This document shows positions 18,335-26,279 of a stretch of 64,000 nucleotides of DNA, in pieces. The notes beneath the pieces are model-generated. The model saw only the letters and a list, made by a program, of their open reading frames with translations. It had not been told where the DNA came from and did no database searches. Within the stretch, counting starts at the first letter, position 1; each line of letters opens with the position of its first letter. The translations under genes were made by a program, and so were the position numbers. Location of the stretch: contig NZ_LT629779.1 in NCBI RefSeq assembly GCF_900105535.1, forward strand, positions 1,736,001-1,800,000, given 5' to 3'. The DNA is from Pseudarthrobacter equi. GTDB taxonomy: Bacteria > Actinomycetota > Actinomycetes > Actinomycetales > Micrococcaceae.

Positions 18335-20086
18335 TTAAAGACCCAGCGCCTCGCTGACGTCGCGGAGGACCTCATCCAGCGCTGCCCGTGCTGCCTGCCG
18401 GGCTTCGGGCAGTTCCGCGGCGGATCCCACCTGGTGGATCACCTCGAGGTAGCACTTGAGCTTGGGTTCGGTGCCGCTGGGCCGGATGATCACGCGGGTG
18501 AGGTTGCGCGTCACGTACAGCAGGCCATCGGTGGGCGGCAGTTGGTCGGAGCCGACGGAGAGGTCGGTGGAGACCTCGACTGCCGATGAGCCAAAGGATT
18601 CCGGCGGGGAAACCCGGAGCCGGTTCATCATGGCATCCAGCAGGCCAAGGTCCGCCACCCTGATGCTCAACTGGTCACTGGCATGCAGGCCGTGCTGCAG
18701 GTAGAGCTCATCGAGGGTGTCAAAGATGGTCTTGCCGTCGGCCTTGGCGGTGGCGGCCAGTTCGGCGATGAGGACTGCCGCGGAGATGCCGTCTTTGTCC
18801 TTGACCAGGTCCGGCGCCACGCAATAGCCCAGGGCCTCCTCGTACCCGTAGACCAGGCCGGGGACGCGGGAAATCCACTTGAAGCCCGTCAGGGTTTCCT
18901 CGTGGTCGAATCCTGCCGCCGCGGCGATGCGGGACAGCAGCCGCGAGGACACAATGGAGTTGGCGAACACCCCCGGGCTTTCCCCGTCAGCGGTTTCCAC
19001 GCCCGCGGCCGCATGCCGTGCGGCGACGTGCGCGCCCAGGAGGGCGCCCACTTCGTCGCCGCGCAGCATCCGCCAGGCGCCGGTGTCCGGGTCCTTGGCG
19101 GCCACCGCGGCACGGTCGGCATCCGGGTCGTTGGCCAGGACGATGTCCGCGTCGAGGCGGTCTGCCGTTTCCAGGGCCAGGTCCAGCGCGCCGGGTTCCT
19201 CCGGGTTGGGGAAACTCACGGTGGGAAAGTCCGGGTCAGGTTCGGCCTGCTCCTTGACCAGGGTGACATCCCCGAAACCTGCGGCGTTCAGCACCGCGAG
19301 TGCCGTCTCCCCGCCGACGCCGTGCATGGGCGTCAGCACGATCCGCAGGTCCCGGGCCGGGAAGAGGTCCGGGAGGGCGAGTCCCGCCGTCTCGGACTGG
19401 TACCCGGCCGCGAGCGATCCATCCAGCACCGTCCAGCCATCCGCGGCCAGCTGGATGGTGTCCAGGGCGCCCACCGCGCTGATCCGGGCAGCGATTTCGG
19501 CGTCGTACGGTGCCACGATCTGGGCACCGTTGCCGTTTTCCGCCACGGCGTGGCGTCCCAGGTACACCTTGTAGCCGTTGTCCTGGGGCGGGTTGTGGCT
19601 TGCCGTGACCATCACGCCGCCGTCGCATTCCAGCGCGCGGACGGCATAGGCGAGCAGGGGAGTGGGCAGCGCCGCCGGCATCAGGAAGGTTTCGATTCCT
19701 GCCGCGGTGAAGATGGCCGCAGTCTCCGCTGCGAACACATCCGAGTTATGGCGGGCGTCATAGCCGACGACGGCGCGTGGCTGGCTTCCCGGGGATGCCT
19801 TCGCCACGGCGCCGGCAAGGAAGTCCGCCAGGCCGGCGGCCGAACGGCGCACCACCACGCGGTTCATCCGGTTGGGCCCGGGACCGAGGGCGGCACGGAG
19901 CCCGGCGGTGCCGAACTGCAGGGTGCCGCGGAAGCTGTCCTGGAGTTCCTGCCGGGCGGCGGGGTCTCCGTCTGCCGACGCCCGGACGAGTTCCAGGAGC
20001 TCGGCCGACGTTGCCGGATCCGGGTCTTGGGCGGCCCACTCGCGGGCATCGTTGAGCAGGCGAACATCGGCATCGGAGGACGTCAT
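18335..20086 (-). CDS. Phospho-sugar mutase (phosphomannomutase/phosphoglucomutase family)
   Basis: The alpha-D-phosphohexomutase family interconverts sugar 1- and 6- (or 5-) phosphates. The 583-aa protein has FGTAGLRAALGPGPNRMN near residue 60, the catalytic phosphoserine loop VMVTASHNPPQDNGYK, the metal-binding DPDADR loop and the C-terminal phosphate-binding IIRPSGTEPK. Its context with deoC and a purine nucleoside phosphorylase gene suggests a PmmB-like or phosphopentomutase role in nucleoside salvage; substrate choice is inference. ATG 20086 was chosen because TAGCGT sits 7 nt upstream with no ribosome-binding site, a leaderless arrangement. An ATG two codons earlier is the alternative. 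Confidence 0.92.
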   Translation of the reverse strand: MTSSDADVRLLNDAREWAAQDPDPATSAELLELVRASADGDPAARQELQDSFRGTLQFGTAGLRAALGPGPNRMNRVVVRRSAAGLADFLAGAVAKASPGSQPRAVVGYDARHNSDVFAAETAAIFTAAGIETFLMPAALPTPLLAYAVRALECDGGVMVTASHNPPQDNGYKVYLGRHAVAENGNGAQIVAPYDAEIAARISAVGALDTIQLAADGWTVLDGSLAAGYQSETAGLALPDLFPARDLRIVLTPMHGVGGETALAVLNAAGFGDVTLVKEQAEPDPDFPTVSFPNPEEPGALDLALETADRLDADIVLANDPDADRAAVAAKDPDTGAWRMLRGDEVGALLGAHVAARHAAAGVETADGESPGVFANSIVSSRLLSRIAAAAGFDHEETLTGFKWISRVPGLVYGYEEALGYCVAPDLVKDKDGISAAVLIAELAATAKADGKTIFDTLDELYLQHGLHASDQLSIRVADLGLLDAMMNRLRVSPPESFGSSAVEVSTDLSVGSDQLPPTDGLLYVTRNLTRVIIRPSGTEPKLKCYLEVIHQVGSAAELPEARQAARAALDEVLRDVSEALGL

Positions 20087-20093
20087 GGGCATA

Positions 20094-20099
20094 ACGCTA
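20094..20099 (-). promoter_or_regulatory. -10 element of the phosphohexomutase gene (leaderless)
   Basis: TAGCGT on the minus strand is followed by 7 nt and then ATG 20086, with no Shine-Dalgarno sequence. This is the expected layout for a leaderless actinobacterial transcript. Confidence 0.55.
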
Positions 20100-20153
20100 T
20101 CGTCATTGGCGCTGCCCGTGCGGCACCGAAGCCTCAGTGCCGCGCCCCACGGA

Positions 20154-20972
20154 TCAGAGTTTGGCGATGATTCCGGCGAGCAGGGCCGAAATTCTCGGAC
20201 CCGCGGCCTGGCCGGATTCCAGCACCTCCTGGTGGCTGAGCGGCTGGGGGCTGATCCCGGCTGCCAGGTTGGTGACCAGCGAAATGCCGAACACTTCCAT
20301 GCCGGCGTGGCGCCCGGCGATGGCCTCCAGCGCGGTGGACATGCCGATCAGGTCGGCGCCGATGCGCTTGGCGTACTGGACTTCCGCCGGAGTCTCGTAG
20401 TGCGGGCCGGGGAACTGTGCGTAGACGCCTTCGTCGAGGCTGGAATCCACCTCGCGGGCCAGCCCGCGGATCCGTGCGGAGTAAAGATCTGTCAGGTCCA
20501 CGAACGTGGCGCCTTCCAGCGGCGAAGCGGCGGTGAGGTTGATGTGATCCTTGATGAGTACGGGGGTGCCCGGCGCCCAGTCCTCGTTGAGGCCGCCGCA
20601 GCCGTTGGTGAGGACCAGGGTGCTGCAGCCGGCGGCGGCCGCGGTGCGGATCCCGTGGACTACAGCGCGGACGCCCTTGCCTTCGTAGTAATGGGTCCGG
20701 GCGCCGAGGACCAGTGCACGCTTGCCTTCGGTGGTCAGGATGGACCGGATGGTTCCCACGTGCCCTTCGACGGCGGGTGCATGGAAACCGGGCACCTCTT
20801 CCGCTGACAGGGTGGCAATGGTTTCGCCGATCAGGTCAGCAGCACCGCCCCAGCCGGAGCCAAGCACCAGGGCGACGTCGTGGGTGTCCACCCCGGTTTC
20901 CTCGGCAATGTAGTCGGCAGCAGCGCGCGCGGCGGCGAAGGGGTCCGTGTTCAGGAAGTCAGTTGTACTCAC
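20154..20972 (-). CDS. Purine-nucleoside phosphorylase (trimeric type)
   Basis: This enzyme phosphorolyses (deoxy)guanosine/inosine to the base and (deoxy)ribose 1-phosphate, feeding the phosphohexomutase and DeoC steps. The 272-aa protein shows VALVLGSGWGG (phosphate loop), ARTHYYEGKG, LVLTNGCGGLN, and GPHYETPAEV followed by GADLIGMST, all family hallmarks. The start is GTG 20972, preceded by TACCTT and a 6-nt gap, which suggests a leaderless mRNA. The long N-terminal extension of this frame to 21644 is antisense to lpdA and not conserved. It lies next to lpdA and the mutase gene, an order reminiscent of the mycobacterial deoD-pmmB-lpdA neighbourhood. Confidence 0.93.
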   Translation of the reverse strand: MSTTDFLNTDPFAAARAAADYIAEETGVDTHDVALVLGSGWGGAADLIGETIATLSAEEVPGFHAPAVEGHVGTIRSILTTEGKRALVLGARTHYYEGKGVRAVVHGIRTAAAAGCSTLVLTNGCGGLNEDWAPGTPVLIKDHINLTAASPLEGATFVDLTDLYSARIRGLAREVDSSLDEGVYAQFPGPHYETPAEVQYAKRIGADLIGMSTALEAIAGRHAGMEVFGISLVTNLAAGISPQPLSHQEVLESGQAAGPRISALLAGIIAKL

Positions 20973-20978
20973 TGGTAC

Positions 20979-20984
20979 AAGGTA
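20979..20984 (-). promoter_or_regulatory. -10 element of the purine nucleoside phosphorylase gene (leaderless)
   Basis: TACCTT on the minus strand, 6 nt, then GTG 20972. No ribosome-binding site is seen in this spacing. Confidence 0.5.
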
Positions 20985-21078
20985 TCCTGCCGGTTCCGCT
21001 CCGCCCACCCCCTGGCCCGCACCCTTGAGAGACCGGTTTCTTTGGTGGTCAGCCGAGGATGCGGGAGAATAATCGTTT

Positions 21079-22494
21079 GTGACTACGCACCCAGATTTCA
21101 GTTCACCCCGGATCGCGATCCTGGGAGGTGGTCCAGGCGGATACGAAGCCGCGATGGTGGCCGCCTCGCTGGGGGCGCAGGTCACCATCATCGAGCGCGC
21201 AGGCCTGGGCGGATCCGCGGTCCTGACCGACGTCGTCCCCTCCAAGACCCTCATCGCCACGGCGGACCTGATGACCCGCGTTGCCGAAGCCGGCGAGCTG
21301 GGCGTTAAGTTCGACGTCGACGGCGGCGACTTCGTCCCCGTGATGCGGGCCGACCTGAAGCACATCAATGACCGCCTCCTCAACCTGGCCCGCAGCCAGT
21401 CCAAGGACATCCATGATGCCCTGGCCAGCCAGAACGTCCGGATCCTCGCCGGCTCCGGCCGGCTCCTGGACAACCACACCATCGAGGTCCTGACCGCGGA
21501 GGGCACCGAAACCATCGAGGCGGACACCATCCTGCTGGCCGTCGGCGCCCACCCGCGCGAACTGGCCACCGCCCGTCCCGACGGCGAACGCATCCTCAAC
21601 TGGACCCAGCTGTACAACCTCGATGAACTTCCCGAGGAACTCATTGTGGTGGGTTCCGGCGTTACCGGCGCCGAGTTCGCCTCCGCCTACAACGGCCTGG
21701 GCTCCAAGGTGACGCTGGTATCCAGCCGTGACAGGGTGCTCCCGGGCTCGGACGTTGACGCCGCCGTGGTCCTCGAGGAAGTCTTCGAACGCCGCGGTGT
21801 CCGCGTGCTGTCCCGCTCACGCGCCGAATCGGTGGAGCGGACCGACGACGGCGTGGTGGTCACGCTCAGTGACGGCACCAAGGTCACCGGCAGCCACTGC
21901 CTCTTGTGCCTGGGGTCCATCCCCAACACCGACGGCATCGGACTCGAGGAAGCCGGCGTCGCCGTCAGCGAAAGCGGCCACATCAAGGTGGACGGCGTCT
22001 CCCGTACCAGTGCCCCGAACGTCTACGCCGCCGGTGACTGCACCGGCGTCCTGCCGCTGGCCTCCGTGGCCGCCATGCAGGGCCGGATCGCCGTGGCCCA
22101 CTTCATGGGCGACGGCGTGACTCCGCTGAAGCTGCATCAGGTGGCCTCCAACATCTTCACCTCGCCGGAAATCGCCAACGTGGGTGTCTCGGAAGCCGAG
22201 ATCGACTCCGGAAAGTACCAGGGCGACGTCGTGAAGCTCTCAATGCGCAGCAACGCCCGCGCCAAGATGCGTAACGCCAAGGACGGGTTCGTGAAGATCT
22301 TCGCCCGGAAGGGCTCCGGCACCGTGATCGGCGGTGTGGTGGTGGGCCCGAACGCGTCGGAGCTGATCTTCCCCATCGCCATCGCCGTGAAGCAGAAGCT
22401 CCACGTCGACGACGTTGCCAGCACCTTCACGGTGTACCCGTCGCTGACCGGCTCCATTTCCGAAGCCGCCCGGCGCCTCCACGTCCACATGTAG
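21079..22494 (+). CDS. lpdA: NAD(P)H-quinone dehydrogenase, LpdA-type flavoprotein
   Basis: The 471-aa protein belongs to the flavoprotein disulfide reductase family (IAILGGGPGGYEAAMVAASL at residues 12-31; VYAAGDCTGVLPLASVAA near 315; a C-terminal dimerisation domain). In the usual redox site GGTCVNVGCIPSK the two cysteines are missing; here it reads GGSAVLTDVVPSK. This matches mycobacterial LpdA (Rv3303c), which reduces quinones rather than lipoamide. The start is GTG 21079; AATAAT lies 5 nt upstream, so it may be leaderless. It converges on the nasB-like gene with a single base between the stop codons. Confidence 0.9.
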   Translation: MTTHPDFSSPRIAILGGGPGGYEAAMVAASLGAQVTIIERAGLGGSAVLTDVVPSKTLIATADLMTRVAEAGELGVKFDVDGGDFVPVMRADLKHINDRLLNLARSQSKDIHDALASQNVRILAGSGRLLDNHTIEVLTAEGTETIEADTILLAVGAHPRELATARPDGERILNWTQLYNLDELPEELIVVGSGVTGAEFASAYNGLGSKVTLVSSRDRVLPGSDVDAAVVLEEVFERRGVRVLSRSRAESVERTDDGVVVTLSDGTKVTGSHCLLCLGSIPNTDGIGLEEAGVAVSESGHIKVDGVSRTSAPNVYAAGDCTGVLPLASVAAMQGRIAVAHFMGDGVTPLKLHQVASNIFTSPEIANVGVSEAEIDSGKYQGDVVKLSMRSNARAKMRNAKDGFVKIFARKGSGTVIGGVVVGPNASELIFPIAIAVKQKLHVDDVASTFTVYPSLTGSISEAARRLHVHM

Positions 22495-22495
22495 G

Positions 22496-24064
22496 TCAGG
22501 AGGCGGCGGGGACGGCTGGGGAGAAGTGCTTCTCGATCAGGCCCTTGATGTCCTCGTGGCAGCCGCCGCACCCGGTCCCGGCGCGGGTTGCCTTGGACAC
22601 CTCGGCCACCGTGGCGCAGCCTTCCTCCACGGCGCCCTGGATCACCGCGCCGCTGACCCCGGCGCAGCGGCACACGGTTCCGGCAGGATCCGCTGAGCCG
22701 CTGCCCGGCAGCTGGTCCGGACCGTCCAGCCTCAGCAGCAGCGACCGGTCCGCCGGCAGTTCCGCGTTCCGTTCGAAGAGCCCCACCAGCTCTGCCGCGG
22801 TGCGGGGCATGCCCACCGCCACGAGTCCCTCCAGCACGCCGCCGCGCGTGGTCATCTTGACGTAGCGGCCGTGCTCGGGATCCGCCCACTGGGCGATCTG
22901 CAGGCGGGGCCGGCCGTTGACGGCACCGGCGGTGAGCGCTTCCTCGTCCCAGGGATCGGCGCCGTTGTCCCCGGCGACGGCCATGTTCAGGCCGCGCGCC
23001 TTGAGGACGATGATGCCCGGCTGCTCGGCCGGCAGTTCCGGCAGGAGTTTGGCGTCTTCGATCAGGCCCGCTGCCAGGAGCGTCAGGTATTCGGCCAGCC
23101 ACTCGGCCTGGCGCCAGCCCGGGCCCACCAGCCCTGACGGGCCGGAAGCGGTGCGGCATGCGGCGCAGCCGGGGTCCGGGCAGCGCACCTCGGCGCAGTC
23201 GCCGATCGCGAAGATGCGCGGTTCGTGGTGGGCCCGCAACCGGTGGTCCACCAGGATGCCCGCGGCCGTGGAGAGACCGCACCCCTCCGCCAGCTCGGTG
23301 CGGGGACGCACGCCGCACGAGATGACCAGGAGGTCGCCGTCGATTGCGGAACCGTCATCGAGCAGCAAAGCCGAAAAACCGCCGTCGGGCGCGTTGTGTT
23401 CCACACCGGTGGAGCGCGCGTTGCCGGCCATCCGCACGCCGCAGCGCCGCAGGCCCGCCGCCAGGACAGCGCCGCCGCCCTGGTCGATGGTGCGGCCCAG
23501 CGGGTGCGGTCCGTTGTGCACCACGGTCACGGTGGCGCCTTCCTCAGCCGCTGCGAGCGCCGTTTCCAGGCCCAGGACGCCGCCGCCGAGGACTACAACG
23601 CGCTTGCCGCCGTCCACGGCCTGCCGCAGGACGCCGGCGTCGCGGAGGTCCCGAAGCGCGGTAACGCCGGCGGGCAGGACCGGTGAGGCGGGGTCCGGGT
23701 TGATTCCGGTGAGGTTGGGGATCACGGGCCGGGAACCGGTGGCGAATACCAGCCGGTCGTAGTGGACGGGCGTGCCGTCCGAGAGCAGGACCTGCTGGCG
23801 GGCGCGGTCCACGCGCCGGACGCGGGTGCCCAGCCGGACCTCCACGCCGTCCGCAGCGAGTGCCCCGGCGTCCGAGAGGGCCAGGGCATCGGCGGTGGTG
23901 CGGCCAACCCCGAGGTCGGCCACCAGAACGCGGTTGTAGGCAGCTTCGGTCTCTTCACCCACCACTGTCAGTGCTACCTGGCCTGCGCGTACGGCGGGCA
24001 GCAGCTCATCAACCAGCCGGGCGGCCACCGGCCCGAATCCCACAATGACAATCTGCTCGCTCAT
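22496..24064 (-). CDS. nasB: FAD/NAD(P)H oxidoreductase with BFD [2Fe-2S] domain, assimilatory nitrate reductase electron-transfer subunit
   Basis: The 522-aa protein begins with a NirB-like FAD/NADH module (QIVIVGFGPVAARLVDELL; YDRLVFATGSRPV) and ends with a BFD domain whose cysteines are in CRCAGVSG and TGCGGCHEDI. It lacks siroheme domains. Such a protein next to a molybdopterin nitrate reductase gene corresponds to the Bacillus NasB or Klebsiella NasC electron-transfer subunit, passing electrons from NAD(P)H to NasA. The start ATG overlaps the nasA stop by ATGA, with GGAGG upstream, so production is coupled. The gene symbol follows the Bacillus convention and is an inference. Confidence 0.85.
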   Translation of the reverse strand: MSEQIVIVGFGPVAARLVDELLPAVRAGQVALTVVGEETEAAYNRVLVADLGVGRTTADALALSDAGALAADGVEVRLGTRVRRVDRARQQVLLSDGTPVHYDRLVFATGSRPVIPNLTGINPDPASPVLPAGVTALRDLRDAGVLRQAVDGGKRVVVLGGGVLGLETALAAAEEGATVTVVHNGPHPLGRTIDQGGGAVLAAGLRRCGVRMAGNARSTGVEHNAPDGGFSALLLDDGSAIDGDLLVISCGVRPRTELAEGCGLSTAAGILVDHRLRAHHEPRIFAIGDCAEVRCPDPGCAACRTASGPSGLVGPGWRQAEWLAEYLTLLAAGLIEDAKLLPELPAEQPGIIVLKARGLNMAVAGDNGADPWDEEALTAGAVNGRPRLQIAQWADPEHGRYVKMTTRGGVLEGLVAVGMPRTAAELVGLFERNAELPADRSLLLRLDGPDQLPGSGSADPAGTVCRCAGVSGAVIQGAVEEGCATVAEVSKATRAGTGCGGCHEDIKGLIEKHFSPAVPAAS

Positions 24065-26277
24065 GAGGCCTCCATCGTCTGAAGCACTTTGCTGGATACA
24101 GGTGCGGCCACCGGCCGGACCCACACCTTGTTGAATTTGAATTCGGGCATCCCGGAGATGGGGTCGGTGGCCGCCTCGGTGAGGCGGTTGGCACTTTGCA
24201 GTTCGGGGAAGTGGAACGGCAGGAAGACCGTCTCGCTGCGGATGGCGGTGCTGAGTTCGGCCCGGCACACCACTTCGCCGCGTTCATTGGCCACTGCCAC
24301 GAATGACCCTTCGGTGACGCCCATCGCGGCGGCCGCGGCCGGGTGGATCTGCATCCTGGCCTCAGGCTGCGCGGCCAGGAGCGCCGCGACCCGCCGCGTC
24401 TGGGCGCCGGACTGGTAGTGCTCCAGGAGGCGGCCGGTGATGAGGGTGAAGGGCTTGGCGTCCGCCGCGTTTTCATTTTCCGGGAGCGGGTTTTCAGCAG
24501 GCGTACGACGGCGGCGCGGCAGTACCGGGGTCATCACGGCTTTGCCGTCGGCGTGGGCGAAGCTCTCTTGGAAGAGCTTGGGCGTTCCGGTGCTGCCGGC
24601 AGGGTACGGCCAGTAGGCGGCTTCCCCGCGGTCCAGCATGGCGTAGTCGATGCCGGAGTAGTCGGCCAGCCCGCCGGCAGATGCCAGGCGCAGTTCCTCG
24701 AAGACGGTTTCGGGGTCCTCGCTGTATGTGGATGGTGCTTCGAGCCGTTCGGCGAGCCGGGCCATGATCCACAGCTCGCTGCGCGCGCCGGCAGGCGGTG
24801 TGAGGGCCCGGCGGCGGCGGAGGACGCGGCCTTCGAGGTTGGTCAGGGTGCCTTCCTCCTCCGCCCACTGGAGGACCGGGAGGACCAGGTCTGCCATGGC
24901 TGCCGTCTCGGACATGAAGAAGTCGCAGACCATCAGGAAGTCCAGGCTGCGGAGGCCCTCGATGACGGCGTTGGCGTCCGGCGAGGCGACCGCAATGTTG
25001 GAGGCGTGGACGAAAAGGCAACGGACGCCGTCGTTCTTTCCCAGCGACTTCAGCAGCTGGACTGCCGGAAGGCCCGGGCCGGGGATGAGCTCCTCGGGAA
25101 CGCCCCACACGCCGGCCACGTGGGCGCGGGCGGCGGGGTCGGTGATCTTGCGGTAGCCGGGCAGCTGGTCGGCTTTCTGCCCGTGCTCCCGGCCGCCCTG
25201 GCCGTTGCCCTGGCCGGTCAGCGTGCCATAGCCGCTGCGGGCCGAACCAGGCAGGCCGAGCAGGAGGCTGAGGTTGATGGCGGCGGTGGCGGTATCGGTG
25301 CCGTCCACGTGCTGCTCCACGCCGCGGCCGGTGAGGATGTAGCTGCCGCCTTTGCCGGCCCCTGCGGCAAGCCTGCGGGCTGTTTCCCGGATGAGGTCGG
25401 CCGGCACACCGGTGAGGGACTGGACCCGTTCTGGCCAGAAGGAGGCGACGCTGCGGGCTACGGCGCTGTAGCCCGAGGTGCGCTCACTGACATAGGCGCT
25501 GTCCACCAGGTTTTCGTGGATGACCACGTGGGAGAGGCCCAGCAGCAGGGTGAGGTCCGTGCCCGGAAGGGGCTGGAGGTGGAGGCCGCCGCCGTCGGCC
25601 GTGAAATCTGCCGTGGCGGAACGGCGCGGATCCACCACGATCAGGCCGCCGGCGTCGCGGGCGCCCTTGAGGTGCTGGACGAAGGGCGGCATGGTTTCGG
25701 CCACGTTGGAGCCGAGCATCAGGATGGTGCTGGCCGTGTCCAGCGCTTCAAGCGGGAAGGGCAGGCCGCGGTCCACGCCGAAGGCGCGCATCCCGGCGGC
25801 AGCCGCGGAGGACATGCAGAAGCGGCCGTTGTAGTCGATCCGCGAGGTGCCCAGTGCCAGCCTGGCGAACTTACCCAGCTGGTACGCCTTCTCGTTGGTG
25901 AGGCCGCCGCCCCCAAAGACGCCGACGGCGTCTGCACCGTAGCGGGCGCGGGCGTCCCTCACCGCCGCGGCGGCGAGGTCCAGGGCCTGGTCCCAGGAGA
26001 TGGGCCGGTGCACGCCGTCCGTTCCCTTGAGCAGGGGCTCGGTGATGCGTCCGGGGTGGTTGAGGAGATTCGCGGAGGTCCAGCCCTTGCGGCACAGGCC
26101 GCCACGGTTGGTGGGGAAGTCGCGCCCCTGGACCTCGAGTGGTGCAGCGGGTGCCGTGGTGAGGGCCACGGGGACCGGCCCCGGCTGTGCAGCCGGGGCC
26201 GGTCCTGTGGGGGACGTGAGCGTCATGGCGCACTGCAGGGCGCAGTAGGGGCAGTGCGTGTCGGCGCTTGTGGTCAT
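24061..26277 (-). CDS. nasA: Assimilatory nitrate reductase catalytic subunit (molybdopterin oxidoreductase)
   Basis: This enzyme reduces nitrate to nitrite at a Mo-bis-MGD centre. The 738-aa protein has the N-terminal [4Fe-4S] cysteines Cys9, Cys12, Cys16 and Cys62, then RPISWDQALDLAA, the FCMSSAAAAG region and the C-terminal molybdopterin-dinucleotide domain (FTLITGRLLEHYQSGAQTRR). The spacing between the third and fourth cysteine is 45 residues, about 15 more than usual; the extra stretch is Pro/Ala-rich and encoded by a perfect inverted repeat (26172-26205). The start lies 2 nt after the narK stop. It forms the operon narK-nasA-nasB. Confidence 0.93.
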   Translation of the reverse strand: MTTSADTHCPYCALQCAMTLTSPTGPAPAAQPGPVPVALTTAPAAPLEVQGRDFPTNRGGLCRKGWTSANLLNHPGRITEPLLKGTDGVHRPISWDQALDLAAAAVRDARARYGADAVGVFGGGGLTNEKAYQLGKFARLALGTSRIDYNGRFCMSSAAAAGMRAFGVDRGLPFPLEALDTASTILMLGSNVAETMPPFVQHLKGARDAGGLIVVDPRRSATADFTADGGGLHLQPLPGTDLTLLLGLSHVVIHENLVDSAYVSERTSGYSAVARSVASFWPERVQSLTGVPADLIRETARRLAAGAGKGGSYILTGRGVEQHVDGTDTATAAINLSLLLGLPGSARSGYGTLTGQGNGQGGREHGQKADQLPGYRKITDPAARAHVAGVWGVPEELIPGPGLPAVQLLKSLGKNDGVRCLFVHASNIAVASPDANAVIEGLRSLDFLMVCDFFMSETAAMADLVLPVLQWAEEEGTLTNLEGRVLRRRRALTPPAGARSELWIMARLAERLEAPSTYSEDPETVFEELRLASAGGLADYSGIDYAMLDRGEAAYWPYPAGSTGTPKLFQESFAHADGKAVMTPVLPRRRRTPAENPLPENENAADAKPFTLITGRLLEHYQSGAQTRRVAALLAAQPEARMQIHPAAAAAMGVTEGSFVAVANERGEVVCRAELSTAIRSETVFLPFHFPELQSANRLTEAATDPISGMPEFKFNKVWVRPVAAPVSSKVLQTMEAS
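26172..26205. repeat. Perfect 16-bp inverted repeat inside nasA
   Basis: Arms 26172-26187 and 26190-26205 are perfectly complementary with a TG spacer (GGACCGGCCCCGGCTG). The repeat encodes part of the Pro/Ala-rich insertion in the NasA Fe-S domain. In nasA mRNA it would form a very stable hairpin about 25-35 codons after the start. Confidence 0.85.
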
Positions 26278-26279
26278 GG

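Noticed and set aside
20973..21644. N-terminal extension of the purine nucleoside phosphorylase frame
   Set aside because: It is antisense to lpdA, unrelated to the family, and the -10 plus GTG at 20972 explains the real start.
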